Shown: piece after piece, positions 1-8,665 of the stretch
Layout: the number at the start of each line of letters is the position of its first letter
Numbering within the stretch: the stretch's first letter is position 1
Source: Actinocatenispora comari
GTDB taxonomy: Bacteria > Actinomycetota > Actinomycetes > Mycobacteriales > Micromonosporaceae
DNA: 64,000 nucleotides
NCBI RefSeq assembly: GCF_017312725.1
Contig: NZ_BOPO01000117.1
Coordinates: 24,623 to 88,622 of the forward strand
Direction of reading: 5' to 3'
Translations under genes and position numbers: made by a program
The notes under the pieces: generated by a model
The model's input: the letters and a program-made list of their open reading frames with translations, nothing else
What the model was told of the DNA's origin: nothing
Databases searched by the model: none

Positions 1-433
1 GGCCGGTGGACCGCAGCGGCTCGCCGTCGGCGTACGCGCCGTGCAGGTCCGCCGAGAACGCGGTGTCACGCATCACGTCGTAGACGACGCCGGCGACGAG
101 CTGGTCGTTCGCCACCGCGCCGATCGACACGGCGAAGAACGGCAGGCCGAGGGCGAAGTTGGCGGTGCCGTCGATCGGGTCGACCAGCCAGCGCACCGCG
201 CCGTCGCCGCTCGCGCCGCCCTCCTCGCCGAGTACCGCCGAGTCGGGCCAGGCGCCGAGGAGTTCGGCCCGCAGCACCCGCTCGGTGCGTTGGTCGTGCT
301 CGGTGACCAGGTCGTGGTGGTCCCGCTTGTAGCTGGGCTGCTGGGCCTGCGCGTACGCGGCCCGCAGCGCGTCGCCGACGCCGCGCGCCGCCCGGACGGC
401 GATCTGCTCCAGCTGTACGGACATCTCGGTCAT
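1..433 (-). CDS. inositol monophosphatase family protein, C-terminus cut by window edge
   Basis: Mg-dependent phosphatase of the inositol monophosphatase superfamily, which acts on inositol or histidinol phosphate or related sugar phosphates in the cytosol. The visible N-terminal 144 residues start at ATG 433 with MTEMSVQLEQ. They carry the metal-binding GEEGG motif near residue 70 and the family signature DPIDGTANF near residue 88. The remaining third, with the second signature, lies before position 1. The true substrate cannot be read from the fragment. The next minus-strand gene ends about 60 bases upstream and could be co-transcribed. Confidence 0.9.
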   Translation of the reverse strand, partial: MTEMSVQLEQIAVRAARGVGDALRAAYAQAQQPSYKRDHHDLVTEHDQRTERVLRAELLGAWPDSAVLGEEGGASGDGAVRWLVDPIDGTANFALGLPFFAVSIGAVANDQLVAGVVYDVMRDTAFSADLHGAYADGEPLRSTG

Positions 434-491
434 GCGGGCGCTTCCTCACTCGGGGTCGTCGGGGCGTCGGTGCCGGGGCGGTTCGGGGCCG

Positions 492-1238
492 TCAGCCCAG
501 CGCGGCCCGCACGCCGGGGACGTCGTTCACGCACAGCGCGTCCACGCCGGCCTTGACCAGCGCCGGCGCCCGGTCGGCGGACGGGCACCAGGTCAGTACC
601 TCGAGGCCGGCGCGGTGCGCGACCTCGACCGCGTAGGAGTGGTCGTACTGGATGGCCGGGTCCGGCTGCAGCGGGCTGGGGCCGAACGAGTCGGTGTGCA
701 GGCCGACGATGCTCGCGCCGAGGCCGGCCGCCGCGGCGATCGCCGGCCCGAGCGGGTACGCCAGCCAGTGCACCAGGCAGGTCGGCAGCCCCGGTACCGC
801 CTCCTTCAGCTCGACCAGCAGCGACGGGTCGAACGCGGTGGCGAACAGCCGGCGGCGGGACAGCTCGGCCGCGAGTACCGGGGCGACCAGCGCCGCGGTG
901 CGCCGGTCCGGCGCGGCGACCGCGTCCTCGATCGGCGTCTTCACGTCGATGTCGAGGCCGACCTCGGTGGGCAGCTCGGCGAGCACGTCGGCGAACCGCA
1001 GCACGCCCTTGGCGGCCAGCTCGGCGGCGGTCTGCTCCAGCACGAACACGCCGTCCGGGGTGGCCGGATTGTGGTAGACCATCAGCTCGTCGTCCGCGCA
1101 GCGCTGCACGTCCAGTTCCAGCCAGTCGGTCAGCTCGATCGCGGCCCGGTACGAGGCCATGGTGTTCTCGGTCAGTCCGTCGACGGTGCCCTTGCCCAGG
1201 CCGCGGTGGCCCAGCACGGTCGGGGTGGAGTCGAACAT
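492..1238 (-). CDS. glycerophosphodiester phosphodiesterase
   Basis: Cytosolic GDPD-family enzyme (248 aa) hydrolysing glycerophosphodiesters to glycerol-3-phosphate and an alcohol. It starts with MFDSTPTVLGHRGLGKG, which includes the HRG catalytic His. TENTMASY follows, then LELDVQ with the metal-binding Glu and Asp, and YHNP with the second catalytic His. The C-terminus has the usual TWCPSADRAPALVKAG strand-helix near the barrel end. There is no signal peptide, so it is probably intracellular. It lies about 60 bases upstream of the inositol monophosphatase-like gene on the same strand, suggesting a small phospholipid head-group salvage unit; that link is inference. Confidence 0.92.
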   Translation of the reverse strand: MFDSTPTVLGHRGLGKGTVDGLTENTMASYRAAIELTDWLELDVQRCADDELMVYHNPATPDGVFVLEQTAAELAAKGVLRFADVLAELPTEVGLDIDVKTPIEDAVAAPDRRTAALVAPVLAAELSRRRLFATAFDPSLLVELKEAVPGLPTCLVHWLAYPLGPAIAAAAGLGASIVGLHTDSFGPSPLQPDPAIQYDHSYAVEVAHRAGLEVLTWCPSADRAPALVKAGVDALCVNDVPGVRAALG

Positions 1239-1321
1239 GCGCGCATCCTTCTGCCGAGTCGGGCCACCCCGGCGCCGCGGGCACCGGTCCGCCCGTACGT
1301 CGCGGGGTGGCGAGGCCGACC

Positions 1322-1372
1322 CCTACCCAACCAGGCGCGGGGCGTGGGCGTACGGCTGGGTAGGCTCGGGCC
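1322..1372 (+). promoter_or_regulatory. promoter of the carotenoid operon with flanking inverted repeat
   Basis: CCTACCCA (1322-1329) and TGGGTAGG (1357-1364) form a perfect 8-bp inverted repeat 27 bases apart, an operator-like arrangement. The right arm overlaps a -10-like TAGGCT at 1361-1366. That hexamer lies only 6 bases before the GTG at 1373, so transcription would start at or next to the start codon and give a leaderless mRNA. No good -35 is visible. Promoter function is inferred from spacing. Confidence 0.45.
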
Positions 1373-2539
1373 GTGGCTGCGCACCCCGGCGCCCGCAGCG
1401 GCGCCACCCGATCCCGTGCCGCCGGCTCCGGTGGTACCGGTGCCAGCGCCGCTGTCGCCGGGATCGCCGCGCGGGTCGACGCGGTGCTCGACGAGTTCGT
1501 CACCGCCGAGCTCGACACCCTCCGATCGCTGTCGCCCGAGGTGGCCGCCGCCGCGGCGGCGCTGCGCGAGTTGATCCTGGGCGGCGGCAAGCGGCTGCGT
1601 CCGGCGTTCGGTTACTGGGGCTACCGCGGGGTCGGGCCGTCGCCGGCGGGCGGGGCCCCGGAGCACGCCGCGAAGCACGACGAGGCGGTGCTGCGGGCGG
1701 TGAGCGCGCTGGAGCTGCTGCACGCGTTCGCGCTGATCCACGACGACGTGATGGACGCCGCGCCGACCCGGCGGGGCGCGCCGACGCTGCACCGCCAGTT
1801 CGGCGAGCGGCACGCGGCGGCCGGCTGGCGCGGCGACCCGGGCCGGTTCGGCGACTCGGTCGCGGTGCTGCTCGGCGACCTGTGCACGGTCTGGGCCGAC
1901 CGGCTGATCGGTACCTCCGGGCTGCCGGCGGCGGTGCTGCTGGGCGCGCGGCGCGAGTACGACGAGATGCGCATCGAGGCGGTGGCCGGACAATACCTGG
2001 ACGTACTGCACGGCGCGGACGGGGCGCCCGGGGTCGGCACCGCCGTGACGGTGGCCCGGTTCAAGTCCGCGTCGTACACGGTGCAGCGGCCGCTGCAGTT
2101 CGGTGCCGCGCTGTCCGGTGCGGTCGCGCCGGACGTGGTCGCCGCGTACGACCGGTTCGGCGGTGCGGTCGGCGAGGCGTTCCAGCTGCGCGACGACCTG
2201 CTCGGGGTGTACGGCGAGAGCGCGGTGACCGGCAAGCCGGTCGGCGCCGACCTGCGGCAGGGCAAGCCGACGGTGCTCGCCGAGCTGGCCTTCTCGCTCG
2301 CCGCGCCGGCCCAGCACCGGCGGCTGGACCGGGTGTTCGGCGACCCGGACGCCTCCGACGCGGCGGTGGCGGACGCGGCCGCGGCGATCACCGAATCCGG
2401 TGCGCGGGCCGAGGCGGAGACGATGATCTCCGCCCGGGTGTCGGCCGGGTTGGCCGCGCTCGCCGCCGCGCCGATCGACCCGGTGGCCCGGGACCGGCTG
2501 AGCGCGCTCGCGCTCGCGTCCGTCCAGCGCCTCGCATGA
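1373..2539 (+). CDS. crtE: polyprenyl diphosphate synthase, likely geranylgeranyl diphosphate synthase
   Basis: Isoprenyl chain-elongating enzyme (388 aa) expected to make geranylgeranyl diphosphate for carotenoids. Both Asp-rich motifs are visible: the first as LIHDDVMDAAPTRRG near residue 120 and the second as QLRDDLLG near residue 270. The GGGKRLRP substrate loop lies near residue 66. A low-complexity Ala/Gly/Ser stretch of about 30 residues precedes the fold, so the functional start could be later. GTG 1373 is kept because a -10-like element sits just upstream. The phytoene desaturase follows after 76 bases, so this is taken as the first gene of a crtE-crtI-crtY operon. Confidence 0.92.
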   Translation: MAAHPGARSGATRSRAAGSGGTGASAAVAGIAARVDAVLDEFVTAELDTLRSLSPEVAAAAAALRELILGGGKRLRPAFGYWGYRGVGPSPAGGAPEHAAKHDEAVLRAVSALELLHAFALIHDDVMDAAPTRRGAPTLHRQFGERHAAAGWRGDPGRFGDSVAVLLGDLCTVWADRLIGTSGLPAAVLLGARREYDEMRIEAVAGQYLDVLHGADGAPGVGTAVTVARFKSASYTVQRPLQFGAALSGAVAPDVVAAYDRFGGAVGEAFQLRDDLLGVYGESAVTGKPVGADLRQGKPTVLAELAFSLAAPAQHRRLDRVFGDPDASDAAVADAAAAITESGARAEAETMISARVSAGLAALAAAPIDPVARDRLSALALASVQRLA

Positions 2540-2615
2540 CGCGATCGGCGCCGCCGCCCCGTCGCGGTACCGTCCGTCTGGCCGGCGCTGCGGCGCCGCG
2601 GTCGCGGGGATCGTC

Positions 2616-4103
2616 GTGAGGACCGTCCCCGGCCGTACCGACCGGGTGGTCGTCGTCGGGGCGGGGCTCGGCGGCCTGGCGGCGGCGATCCGGCTGGCCG
2701 GTGCCGGCCGGGCGGTGACCGTGCTGGAGCGCGACGACGGGCCCGGCGGGCGGGCACGATCGTTGCAGCGCAACGGGTTCCGGTTCGATGCCGGGCCGAC
2801 GGTGCTGACCGTGCCGCAGCTGATCGGCGACACGCTCGCCGCGGTCGGCGAGGACCTGGCCGACTGGTTGACGCTGACCCGGCTGGATCCCGCCTACCGC
2901 GCGCACTTTGCGGACGGGTCCACGCTGGACGTCCGGACCGACACCGCCGCGATGGCCGGCGAGATCGCCGCGCTGTGCGGGCCGCGGGAGGCGGACGGCT
3001 ACCTGCGGTTCGTGGACTACGCGCGGCGGCTGTACCGGATCGAGTGGCGCGACTTCATCGACCGCAACTTCGACCGGCCGACCGAGCTGCTGACGCCGAA
3101 CCTGGCCCGGTTGGTGGCCGCCGGCGGGTTCCGCAGCCTGGACGCGAAGATCGGCCAGTTCTTCCGCGACCCGCGGACCCGCCGGATCTTCTCGTTCCAG
3201 TCGCTCTACGCGGGGGTCGCGCCGCACCGGGCGCTCGCGCTCTACGCGGTGATCTCGTACCTGGACACGATCGCCGGGGTGTACTTCCCGCGCGGTGGGC
3301 TCGCCGCGGTGGCGCGGGCGATGGCCGACGTGGCGGTCAAGCACGACGTCGACATCCGGTACGGCACCGAGGTGACCGGGATCGAACGGCGCGGTGACCG
3401 GGCCACCGCGGTCACCACCGCGGGCGGGCAGCGGTTCGCCGCCGACGCGGTGGTGCTCAACCCGGACCTGCCGGTGGCGTACCGGGAGCTGCTGGGTCGC
3501 CCGCCGCGCCGGCTGCGGTACTCGCCGTCCTGCGTGCTGCTGCACCTCGGCGCGAGCGCGTCGTACCGCGGGATCGCGCACCACAACGTCCACTTCGGAC
3601 GGTCCTGGCGGCCGGTGTTCGACGACGTGATCGATCGCGGGGTGCCGATGCGCGACCCGTCGCTGCTGATCACCAACCCGAGCCGGACCGACCCGTCGCT
3701 CGCGCCGCCCGGCCGGCACACGTACTACATCCTCGCGCCCGCACCGAACCTGGCGCACCGGCGGCCGATCGACTGGGCCGACTTCGGCCCCCGGTACGCC
3801 GACCGGCTGCTGGCCACGGTGGAATCGCGGGGCTACGTCGGGCTGTCGGCCGCGGTGACCGAGCGGATCCTGGTCACGCCGGCGGACTGGGCCGCGGCCG
3901 GGATGGCCGCCGGTACCCCGTTCGCGGCGGCGCACACGTTCGGTCAGACCGGGCCGCTGCGACCGGGCAACCGGGCGCCCGGACTGTCCAATGTGGTCTT
4001 CGTCGGGTCCGGCACCCAGCCCGGCGTCGGCGTGCCGATGGTACTGGTCTCCGGCCGGCTCGCCGCCGAACGCATCACCGGTCCGGTGGCGTCCCGGCGA
4101 TGA
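2616..4103 (+). CDS. crtI: phytoene desaturase
   Basis: FAD-dependent desaturase (495 aa) of the CrtI family, converting phytoene toward lycopene at the membrane surface. The N-terminal dinucleotide-binding motif is VVVVGAGLGGLAAAIRLA, followed by the second glycine motif GPGGRARS and the family segment FRFDAGPTVLTVP. The C-terminal FAD/substrate signature is present as NVVFVGSGTQPGVGVPMVL. Start is GTG 2616. The stop overlaps the start of the next gene by 4 bases (ATGA), which implies translational coupling with the lycopene cyclase. Length is normal for the family. Confidence 0.95.
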   Translation: MRTVPGRTDRVVVVGAGLGGLAAAIRLAGAGRAVTVLERDDGPGGRARSLQRNGFRFDAGPTVLTVPQLIGDTLAAVGEDLADWLTLTRLDPAYRAHFADGSTLDVRTDTAAMAGEIAALCGPREADGYLRFVDYARRLYRIEWRDFIDRNFDRPTELLTPNLARLVAAGGFRSLDAKIGQFFRDPRTRRIFSFQSLYAGVAPHRALALYAVISYLDTIAGVYFPRGGLAAVARAMADVAVKHDVDIRYGTEVTGIERRGDRATAVTTAGGQRFAADAVVLNPDLPVAYRELLGRPPRRLRYSPSCVLLHLGASASYRGIAHHNVHFGRSWRPVFDDVIDRGVPMRDPSLLITNPSRTDPSLAPPGRHTYYILAPAPNLAHRRPIDWADFGPRYADRLLATVESRGYVGLSAAVTERILVTPADWAAAGMAAGTPFAAAHTFGQTGPLRPGNRAPGLSNVVFVGSGTQPGVGVPMVLVSGRLAAERITGPVASRR

Positions 4104-5401
4104 CCGGCCCGCCGACCGCGGTCGACGTCGCGCTGGTCGGCGGCGGCGGCGCGGCGCACTGCCTGCTGCACGCGCTCGCCACCGCCGGCGTCGAGCTGTC
4201 CGTCGCGGTGCTGGATCCCGTGTCGCACACCGGAAACGACCGCACCTGGTGCTTCTGGGACGGTGGTACCAGCCCGATCGAACCGGCGGTGCGCCGGCGC
4301 TGGTCGACACTCCGGGTGGTCGGCCCGGACGGGGACGCGCACCAGCTGGCGCCGGTCTCGTACGCGATGGTGCGCTCGGCCGACTTCTACCGGCAGGTGC
4401 GGGAACGGTGCGGGGACGGCCATCCGGCGGCGGACGTCGCCGGGCGTCGAGCCGGCCCGCGGGTCCGCTGGATCCCGACCACGGTGCGCGCGATCCGGCC
4501 GACCGGCGCCGCCGGCCAGCGGGACACCCCTGCGGCGGACCGCCGGGGCGCCGACGATGCGCTTCGGCCGCGCACCGGCGTGGGCCGGCCGGGCACCGGC
4601 GTCGCGGATCGCCGGGGGGCCGCAGCGGTGGTACGGCTGGACACCGATGCGGGGGAGGTGACCGCGCGGTGGGTGTTCGACTCGCGGCCGCGGCCGCCGG
4701 ACCGGCCGGGTACCACGTCGCTGCTGCAACACTTCCGCGGTCGGTGGCTGTCCGGTGCCGGGCTCGACCCGGCCGCCGCCACGCTGATGGACTTCACCGT
4801 GCCGCAGCCGGAGTCCGGGCTCGCGTTCGGGTACGTGCTGCCGGTCGACCGGAGCGACGCGCTGGTGGAGTACACGGTGTTCTCCCGGACCCGGCTCGCG
4901 TCCGCGGACTACGACGCGGCGCTGGACCGGCTCTGTGCCCGGCTCGGCGTCGCCGGTGCGACCGTCGAGTCCACAGAGGACGGTGTGATCCCGATGACCG
5001 ACGGCGGGTTCGCCCGCCGGGTCGCGCCGCACGTGTACCGGCTGGGTACCGCCGGTGGTGCGACGAGGCCGGCGACCGGCTACACGTTCGCCACCATGCT
5101 GCGGCAGGCGAGGGTGGTCGCGGCTCGGCTCGCCGCCGGGGTCGAGCCGGTGCCGCCCCGCCCGTACCCGGCGCGGCACCTGCGGTACGACGCGATCCTG
5201 CTGCGGGCGGTCGATCGCGGCCTGGTGGACGGTCCGCGACTGTTCACCGACCTGCTGACCCGGCACCCGCCGGCCCGCATCCTCGGTTTCCTGGACGGCA
5301 CGTCCCACCGGCGCGACGAGGCGAGAATCCTTGCCGGTACGCCGATCCCGGCGATGATCCGGGCCACCGCTGGCTGGCTCGCCGCGACCGCCCGGCGCTG
5401 A
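4100..5401 (+). CDS. crtY: lycopene cyclase
   Basis: Lycopene cyclase of the CrtY/CrtL flavoprotein type (433 aa), expected to close beta-ionone rings on lycopene. The N-terminus has a glycine-rich nucleotide-binding segment, VALVGGGGAAHCLLHAL, followed by the family signature NDRTWCFWDGG. Conserved LMDFTVPQ, EYTVFSRT and GYTFATMLRQA segments follow. An Arg/Gly/Ala-rich insertion around residues 135-185 is not typical of the family and looks like repeat expansion. The last 14 codons lie in the first unit of a 44-bp tandem repeat that continues downstream. The gene is coupled to crtI by a 4-base overlap. Confidence 0.88.
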   Translation: MTGPPTAVDVALVGGGGAAHCLLHALATAGVELSVAVLDPVSHTGNDRTWCFWDGGTSPIEPAVRRRWSTLRVVGPDGDAHQLAPVSYAMVRSADFYRQVRERCGDGHPAADVAGRRAGPRVRWIPTTVRAIRPTGAAGQRDTPAADRRGADDALRPRTGVGRPGTGVADRRGAAAVVRLDTDAGEVTARWVFDSRPRPPDRPGTTSLLQHFRGRWLSGAGLDPAAATLMDFTVPQPESGLAFGYVLPVDRSDALVEYTVFSRTRLASADYDAALDRLCARLGVAGATVESTEDGVIPMTDGGFARRVAPHVYRLGTAGGATRPATGYTFATMLRQARVVAARLAAGVEPVPPRPYPARHLRYDAILLRAVDRGLVDGPRLFTDLLTRHPPARILGFLDGTSHRRDEARILAGTPIPAMIRATAGWLAATARR

Positions 5402-5532
5402 TCCCGGCGATCGCCGCCTGGTTCGGCGCGACCGCCCGGCGCTGATCCCGGTGGTCGCCGGCTGGCTTGCCGCGACCGCGCGGCACTGTCCCGGGCGGTC
5501 GCCGGCTGGTTCGGCGCGGCCGCGCGGCGCTG
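5357..5532 (+). repeat. four tandem copies of a 44-bp unit at the 3' end of crtY
   Basis: Units run 5357-5400, 5401-5444, 5445-5488 and 5489-5532. Each ends in GCGCTG or GCACTG. The first unit encodes the crtY C-terminus and each later unit is a diverged copy. Because 44 is not a multiple of 3, each copy can encode the same peptide (like AGWLAATARR) in a different frame. Units 1, 2 and 4 end next to a TGA or TGA-like stop. The stretch from 5402 to the next gene at 5693 otherwise holds no supported gene. Confidence 0.85.
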
Positions 5533-5692
5533 ACCGTCGCGCACCGGTTGGTACCCCAGGCGCTACCGCCGGACGGTCGCCTGCGGGACCGGAAGGTCGG
5601 CAGCTGGCCGGAGTGATCGTGCCCGGTTTCGGTGGTGATCTGGGGTGGGGCCGCGATCGCGGCTGCCGACCGCCGCAGCGAAGGGCCGTACG

Positions 5693-6685
5693 ATGCGCAC
5701 ACCGCCGGATGAATCCACCCTCCACCCACCGATCGGTGCCGTCGCGGCCGGGCGAACCCGGGGGTTCGCCGCGCTGGTGCGGCGGTTCCCGCTGGTCAGC
5801 TTCTTCGTGCTGGCGTACGGGATCAGCTGGTTCTGCTGGCTGCCGTACCTGCTGTCCACCGACGGTCTCGGCCTCGAACCGGGCCTGACGCTACCGAGCC
5901 TGCTCGGCGACAGCCAGCTCGTCGGCGTGCTGCCCGGCGCGTACGCGGGGCCGCTCGGCTCGGCGCTGATCGTCACCGCGATCACCGGCGGCCGGGCCGG
6001 GCTGCGCCGGTGGCGCCGTCGCCTGCTGCGCTGGAAGGTCACCTGGTACTGGTACGCCATCGTGCTGCTCGGTGTGCCCGCGCTGCTGGTCGGCGGCAGC
6101 CTGACGCTGCCCGGCGTGCTCGGTGACACGCACCTGCCAGGGCTGGCGATCGTGGTCGCCTACCTGCCGATGCTGGTACTGCAGGTGCTGACCACCGGTG
6201 CCGCCGAGGAGCCGGGTTGGCGCGACTACGCGCTGCCGGTACTGCAGCGCCGGCGCGGCCCGGCGCTCGGCACGCTGATCCTCGGCGTGGTCTGGGCGTG
6301 CTGGCACCTGCCGCTGTTCTTCACCGCCTGGTCGCTCGCCGGCCGGGATCCGCACACCGGCCACTGGTGGGCGACGGTCGGCGCGTTCGTGCTGATGGCG
6401 GTCGCGTTGAGCGTCCTGATCACCTGGGTGTTCAACCACACTCGGCAGAGCCTGCCGATCGCGCTGGTCCTGCACGCCAGCAACAACGCGACCGCGAGCC
6501 TGATCCTGCCGACGATGTTCCCGCACCTGTCGCCGTCGTCGACGATCGTGGCCGGCGTCGTCGCGTACGGCGCGGTGGCGGTGTTGCTGCTCGCGGCGAC
6601 CCGCGGCCGGCTCGGCTACCGCCCGGAGCAGGTCGAACAGACCGTGCCGCGGCAGGAACCTCAGCGGGCCGCGTCGTCCAGGTAG
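5693..6685 (+). CDS. CPBP family intramembrane metalloprotease
   Basis: Multipass membrane protein (330 aa) of the CPBP/Abi family related to CAAX prenyl endopeptidases. The catalytic glutamate pair is in GAAEEPGWRDYALP (EExxxR) and a conserved His motif is in WACWHLPLFF. A third conserved segment resembles LHASNNAT. About eight hydrophobic helices are visible. ATG 5693 is preferred to an upstream in-frame start because AAGGG lies 8 bases before it and translation begins MRTPPDESTLH. The gene converges on, and overlaps by 25 bases, the response regulator on the other strand. The biological substrate is unknown. Confidence 0.85.
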   Translation: MRTPPDESTLHPPIGAVAAGRTRGFAALVRRFPLVSFFVLAYGISWFCWLPYLLSTDGLGLEPGLTLPSLLGDSQLVGVLPGAYAGPLGSALIVTAITGGRAGLRRWRRRLLRWKVTWYWYAIVLLGVPALLVGGSLTLPGVLGDTHLPGLAIVVAYLPMLVLQVLTTGAAEEPGWRDYALPVLQRRRGPALGTLILGVVWACWHLPLFFTAWSLAGRDPHTGHWWATVGAFVLMAVALSVLITWVFNHTRQSLPIALVLHASNNATASLILPTMFPHLSPSSTIVAGVVAYGAVAVLLLAATRGRLGYRPEQVEQTVPRQEPQRAASSR

Positions 6686-7314
6686 TGCAGCACGGCGGCG
6701 ACCCGGCGATCGGTACGGTCGTCGGGCGCCAGGTCGAGCTTGGCGAAGATGTTGCGGATGTGCTTGTGCACGGCGCCGTCGCTGACCACGAGCTTCTCGG
6801 CGATGGCGGCGTTTCCGAGCCCCTCCGCCATCAGCGCGAGCACCTCCCGTTCCCGGCCGGTGAGCCGGTCCAGCGGGCCGTTCGCCCGGGTGCGCGCGAA
6901 CATCTGGGTGATGACGTCCGGGTCGATCGCGGTACCACCGGCGGCGACCCGGTGCAGCGCGTCGAGGAACGTCTCGACCCGGCCGACCCGCTCCTTCAGC
7001 AGGTATCCCAGCCGGCTCGCGCCGGCCGCGAGCAGCTCGGTCGCGAACGCCTGCTCGACGTACCCGGACAGGACGAGGATCGCCAGCTCCGGCTGCCGGC
7101 CCCGCGCCGCCACGGCGGCCCGGATGCCCTCGTCGGTGTGCGTCGGCGGCATCCGGACGTCGACGATGGCCACGTCCGGCCGGTGCTCGTCGACCGCGGC
7201 GAGGAACGGGTCCGGCCCGTCCGCGGTGGCGACCACGTCGAGCGACTCGGCCCGCAGCAGCAGCGCCAGCCCCTCCCGCAGCAGCGGGTCGTCCTCGGCG
7301 ATCACGATCCGCAC
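6661..7314 (-). CDS. LuxR/NarL family response regulator
   Basis: Two-component response regulator (217 aa). The receiver begins VRIVIAEDDPLLREGL, with the acidic pocket EDD, the phospho-acceptor Asp in AIVDVRMPP and the conserved Lys in YLLKERVG. The C-terminal NarL-type helix-turn-helix is clear: LTGREREVLALMAEGLGN followed by VVSDGAVHKHIRNIFAKL. It starts at GTG 7314 and overlaps the 3' end of the sensor kinase gene by 13 bases, so the two are a co-translated pair. Target genes are not evident, although the convergent CPBP gene is adjacent. Confidence 0.93.
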   Translation of the reverse strand: MRIVIAEDDPLLREGLALLLRAESLDVVATADGPDPFLAAVDEHRPDVAIVDVRMPPTHTDEGIRAAVAARGRQPELAILVLSGYVEQAFATELLAAGASRLGYLLKERVGRVETFLDALHRVAAGGTAIDPDVITQMFARTRANGPLDRLTGREREVLALMAEGLGNAAIAEKLVVSDGAVHKHIRNIFAKLDLAPDDRTDRRVAAVLHYLDDAAR

Positions 7315-8553
7315 GGCAGTTCCGCCTCCAACGTCGTCGGCCCGCCTCGCGGGCTGTCCACGGTCAGTACGCCGTCGTGCGCGGCGACGCGGCCGCGAAT
7401 GCCGGCCAGGCCGGAGCCCGCCGTCTCGTCCACCCCGCCGGTACCGTCGTCGGTGACGCGGACGCGCAGCCGGTCGCCGGCGCGGCGGACCGAGACGGTC
7501 GCGTGGTGCGCGCCGCTGTGCCTGGCGACGTTGGTCAGCGCCTCCGCCACCACGAAGTAGGTGGTCGCCTCGATCGACGCGGCGCACCGGCCGGGCGCGT
7601 CGAACTCCAGCCGGCACGGTACCCGGCTGTCCGCGACCAGCGCGGCGAGCGCGCCGTCCAGGCCGCGGTCGGCGAGCACCGGTGGCAGGATGCCGCGGAC
7701 CACGCCGCGCAGCTCGGCCAGCGCCGATTCGGCGGCGGCCTGCGCGCGCTCCAGTACCTCGTCGGCGGTGGCCGGGTCGCGGGACAGCGCCCGCCGGGCC
7801 GCGCCGAGCAGTACGGTCACGCCGACCAGGCGGTTCTGCGTACCGTCGTGCAGGGCGCGCTCGATCCGGCGCAGCTCGGCGGAGTGCGCGTCCAGCGCGG
7901 CGGCCCGGGTCGCGGTCAGTTCGGCGATCCGCAGCGACAGGTCGACGTCGCGGTGCGGTCGCAGCAGCGACCGGCCCGGCGCGGACTGCAGCCGGGCCAG
8001 CGGCGGGCCGAACACCAGCCAGGCCACCAGCCAGCCGAGGCCCACCGCGGCGGCGGCGAACGCGGTCGGCCAGGACGTCACGGTGACCAGCACGCTGAGG
8101 CCGGTGGACGCCATCCCGGGCGGCGCCAGCGGCCACCACAGCGGTACCGACAGGTCGCGGACGGTCAGCACCGGCAGCAGCAGGCCGATGAGCCCGAGCG
8201 GGACGCCGACCAGCGCGTGCGCCGGCAGCCAGGCCAGATCGCGCCGGGTGGCCGGATCGGCCAGGGTGGCGCGGATCCCGGTCGGCGCATCCTGGTACGG
8301 GCTGGCGAGCGGCGCCGTGCCGGGACAGCCGCCGCCGCTCCCGCTCGGCCAGCGCGCGCACCAGCCGCAACACCGGGACCGCCAGTGGCAGCCCGACGCC
8401 GACCAGGCAACTGACCGCGGTCGCCGCGACCACGACGCACAGCGCCGCCGCGAGCAGCGCCGTACCCAGCCCGCCGACCAGCACGCGCACGCTGCGGCCG
8501 GCGCGCCCGGCCAGCGCCGAGGCGACGCCGCGCACCGCGAACCGCGCCGCCAT
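7302..8553 (-). CDS. sensor histidine kinase (HisKA_3 type) with an apparent frameshift
   Basis: Partner kinase of the NarL-type regulator. The first part, from ATG 8553 (MAARFAVRGV), reads as a membrane sensor domain with one or two hydrophobic helices and ends ALAERERRRLSRHG. The rest continues in a different frame as TAPLASPYQDAPTG, then TLADPATRRDLAW, two more membrane segments, and the dimerisation histidine in RIERALHDGTQNRL. The ATPase domain ends the protein, with ALTNVARHSGA and GSGLAGIRGR. The switch falls around 8314-8330. Both halves look selectively maintained, so a single-base indel (mutation or sequence error) is likelier than long-standing decay. An internal start near GTG 8171 would give a shortened kinase. 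Confidence 0.75.
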
Positions 8554-8665
8554 CACCGCACCGCAGCGGTCGAACGAGCCGTCACGCCGGGACACGGTAC
8601 CGTCCCGCCGCCCGATGCGGCCCCGCCGCCCGGACGGGCGCCGCTGTTCGGTCCACTGTGGAGGA

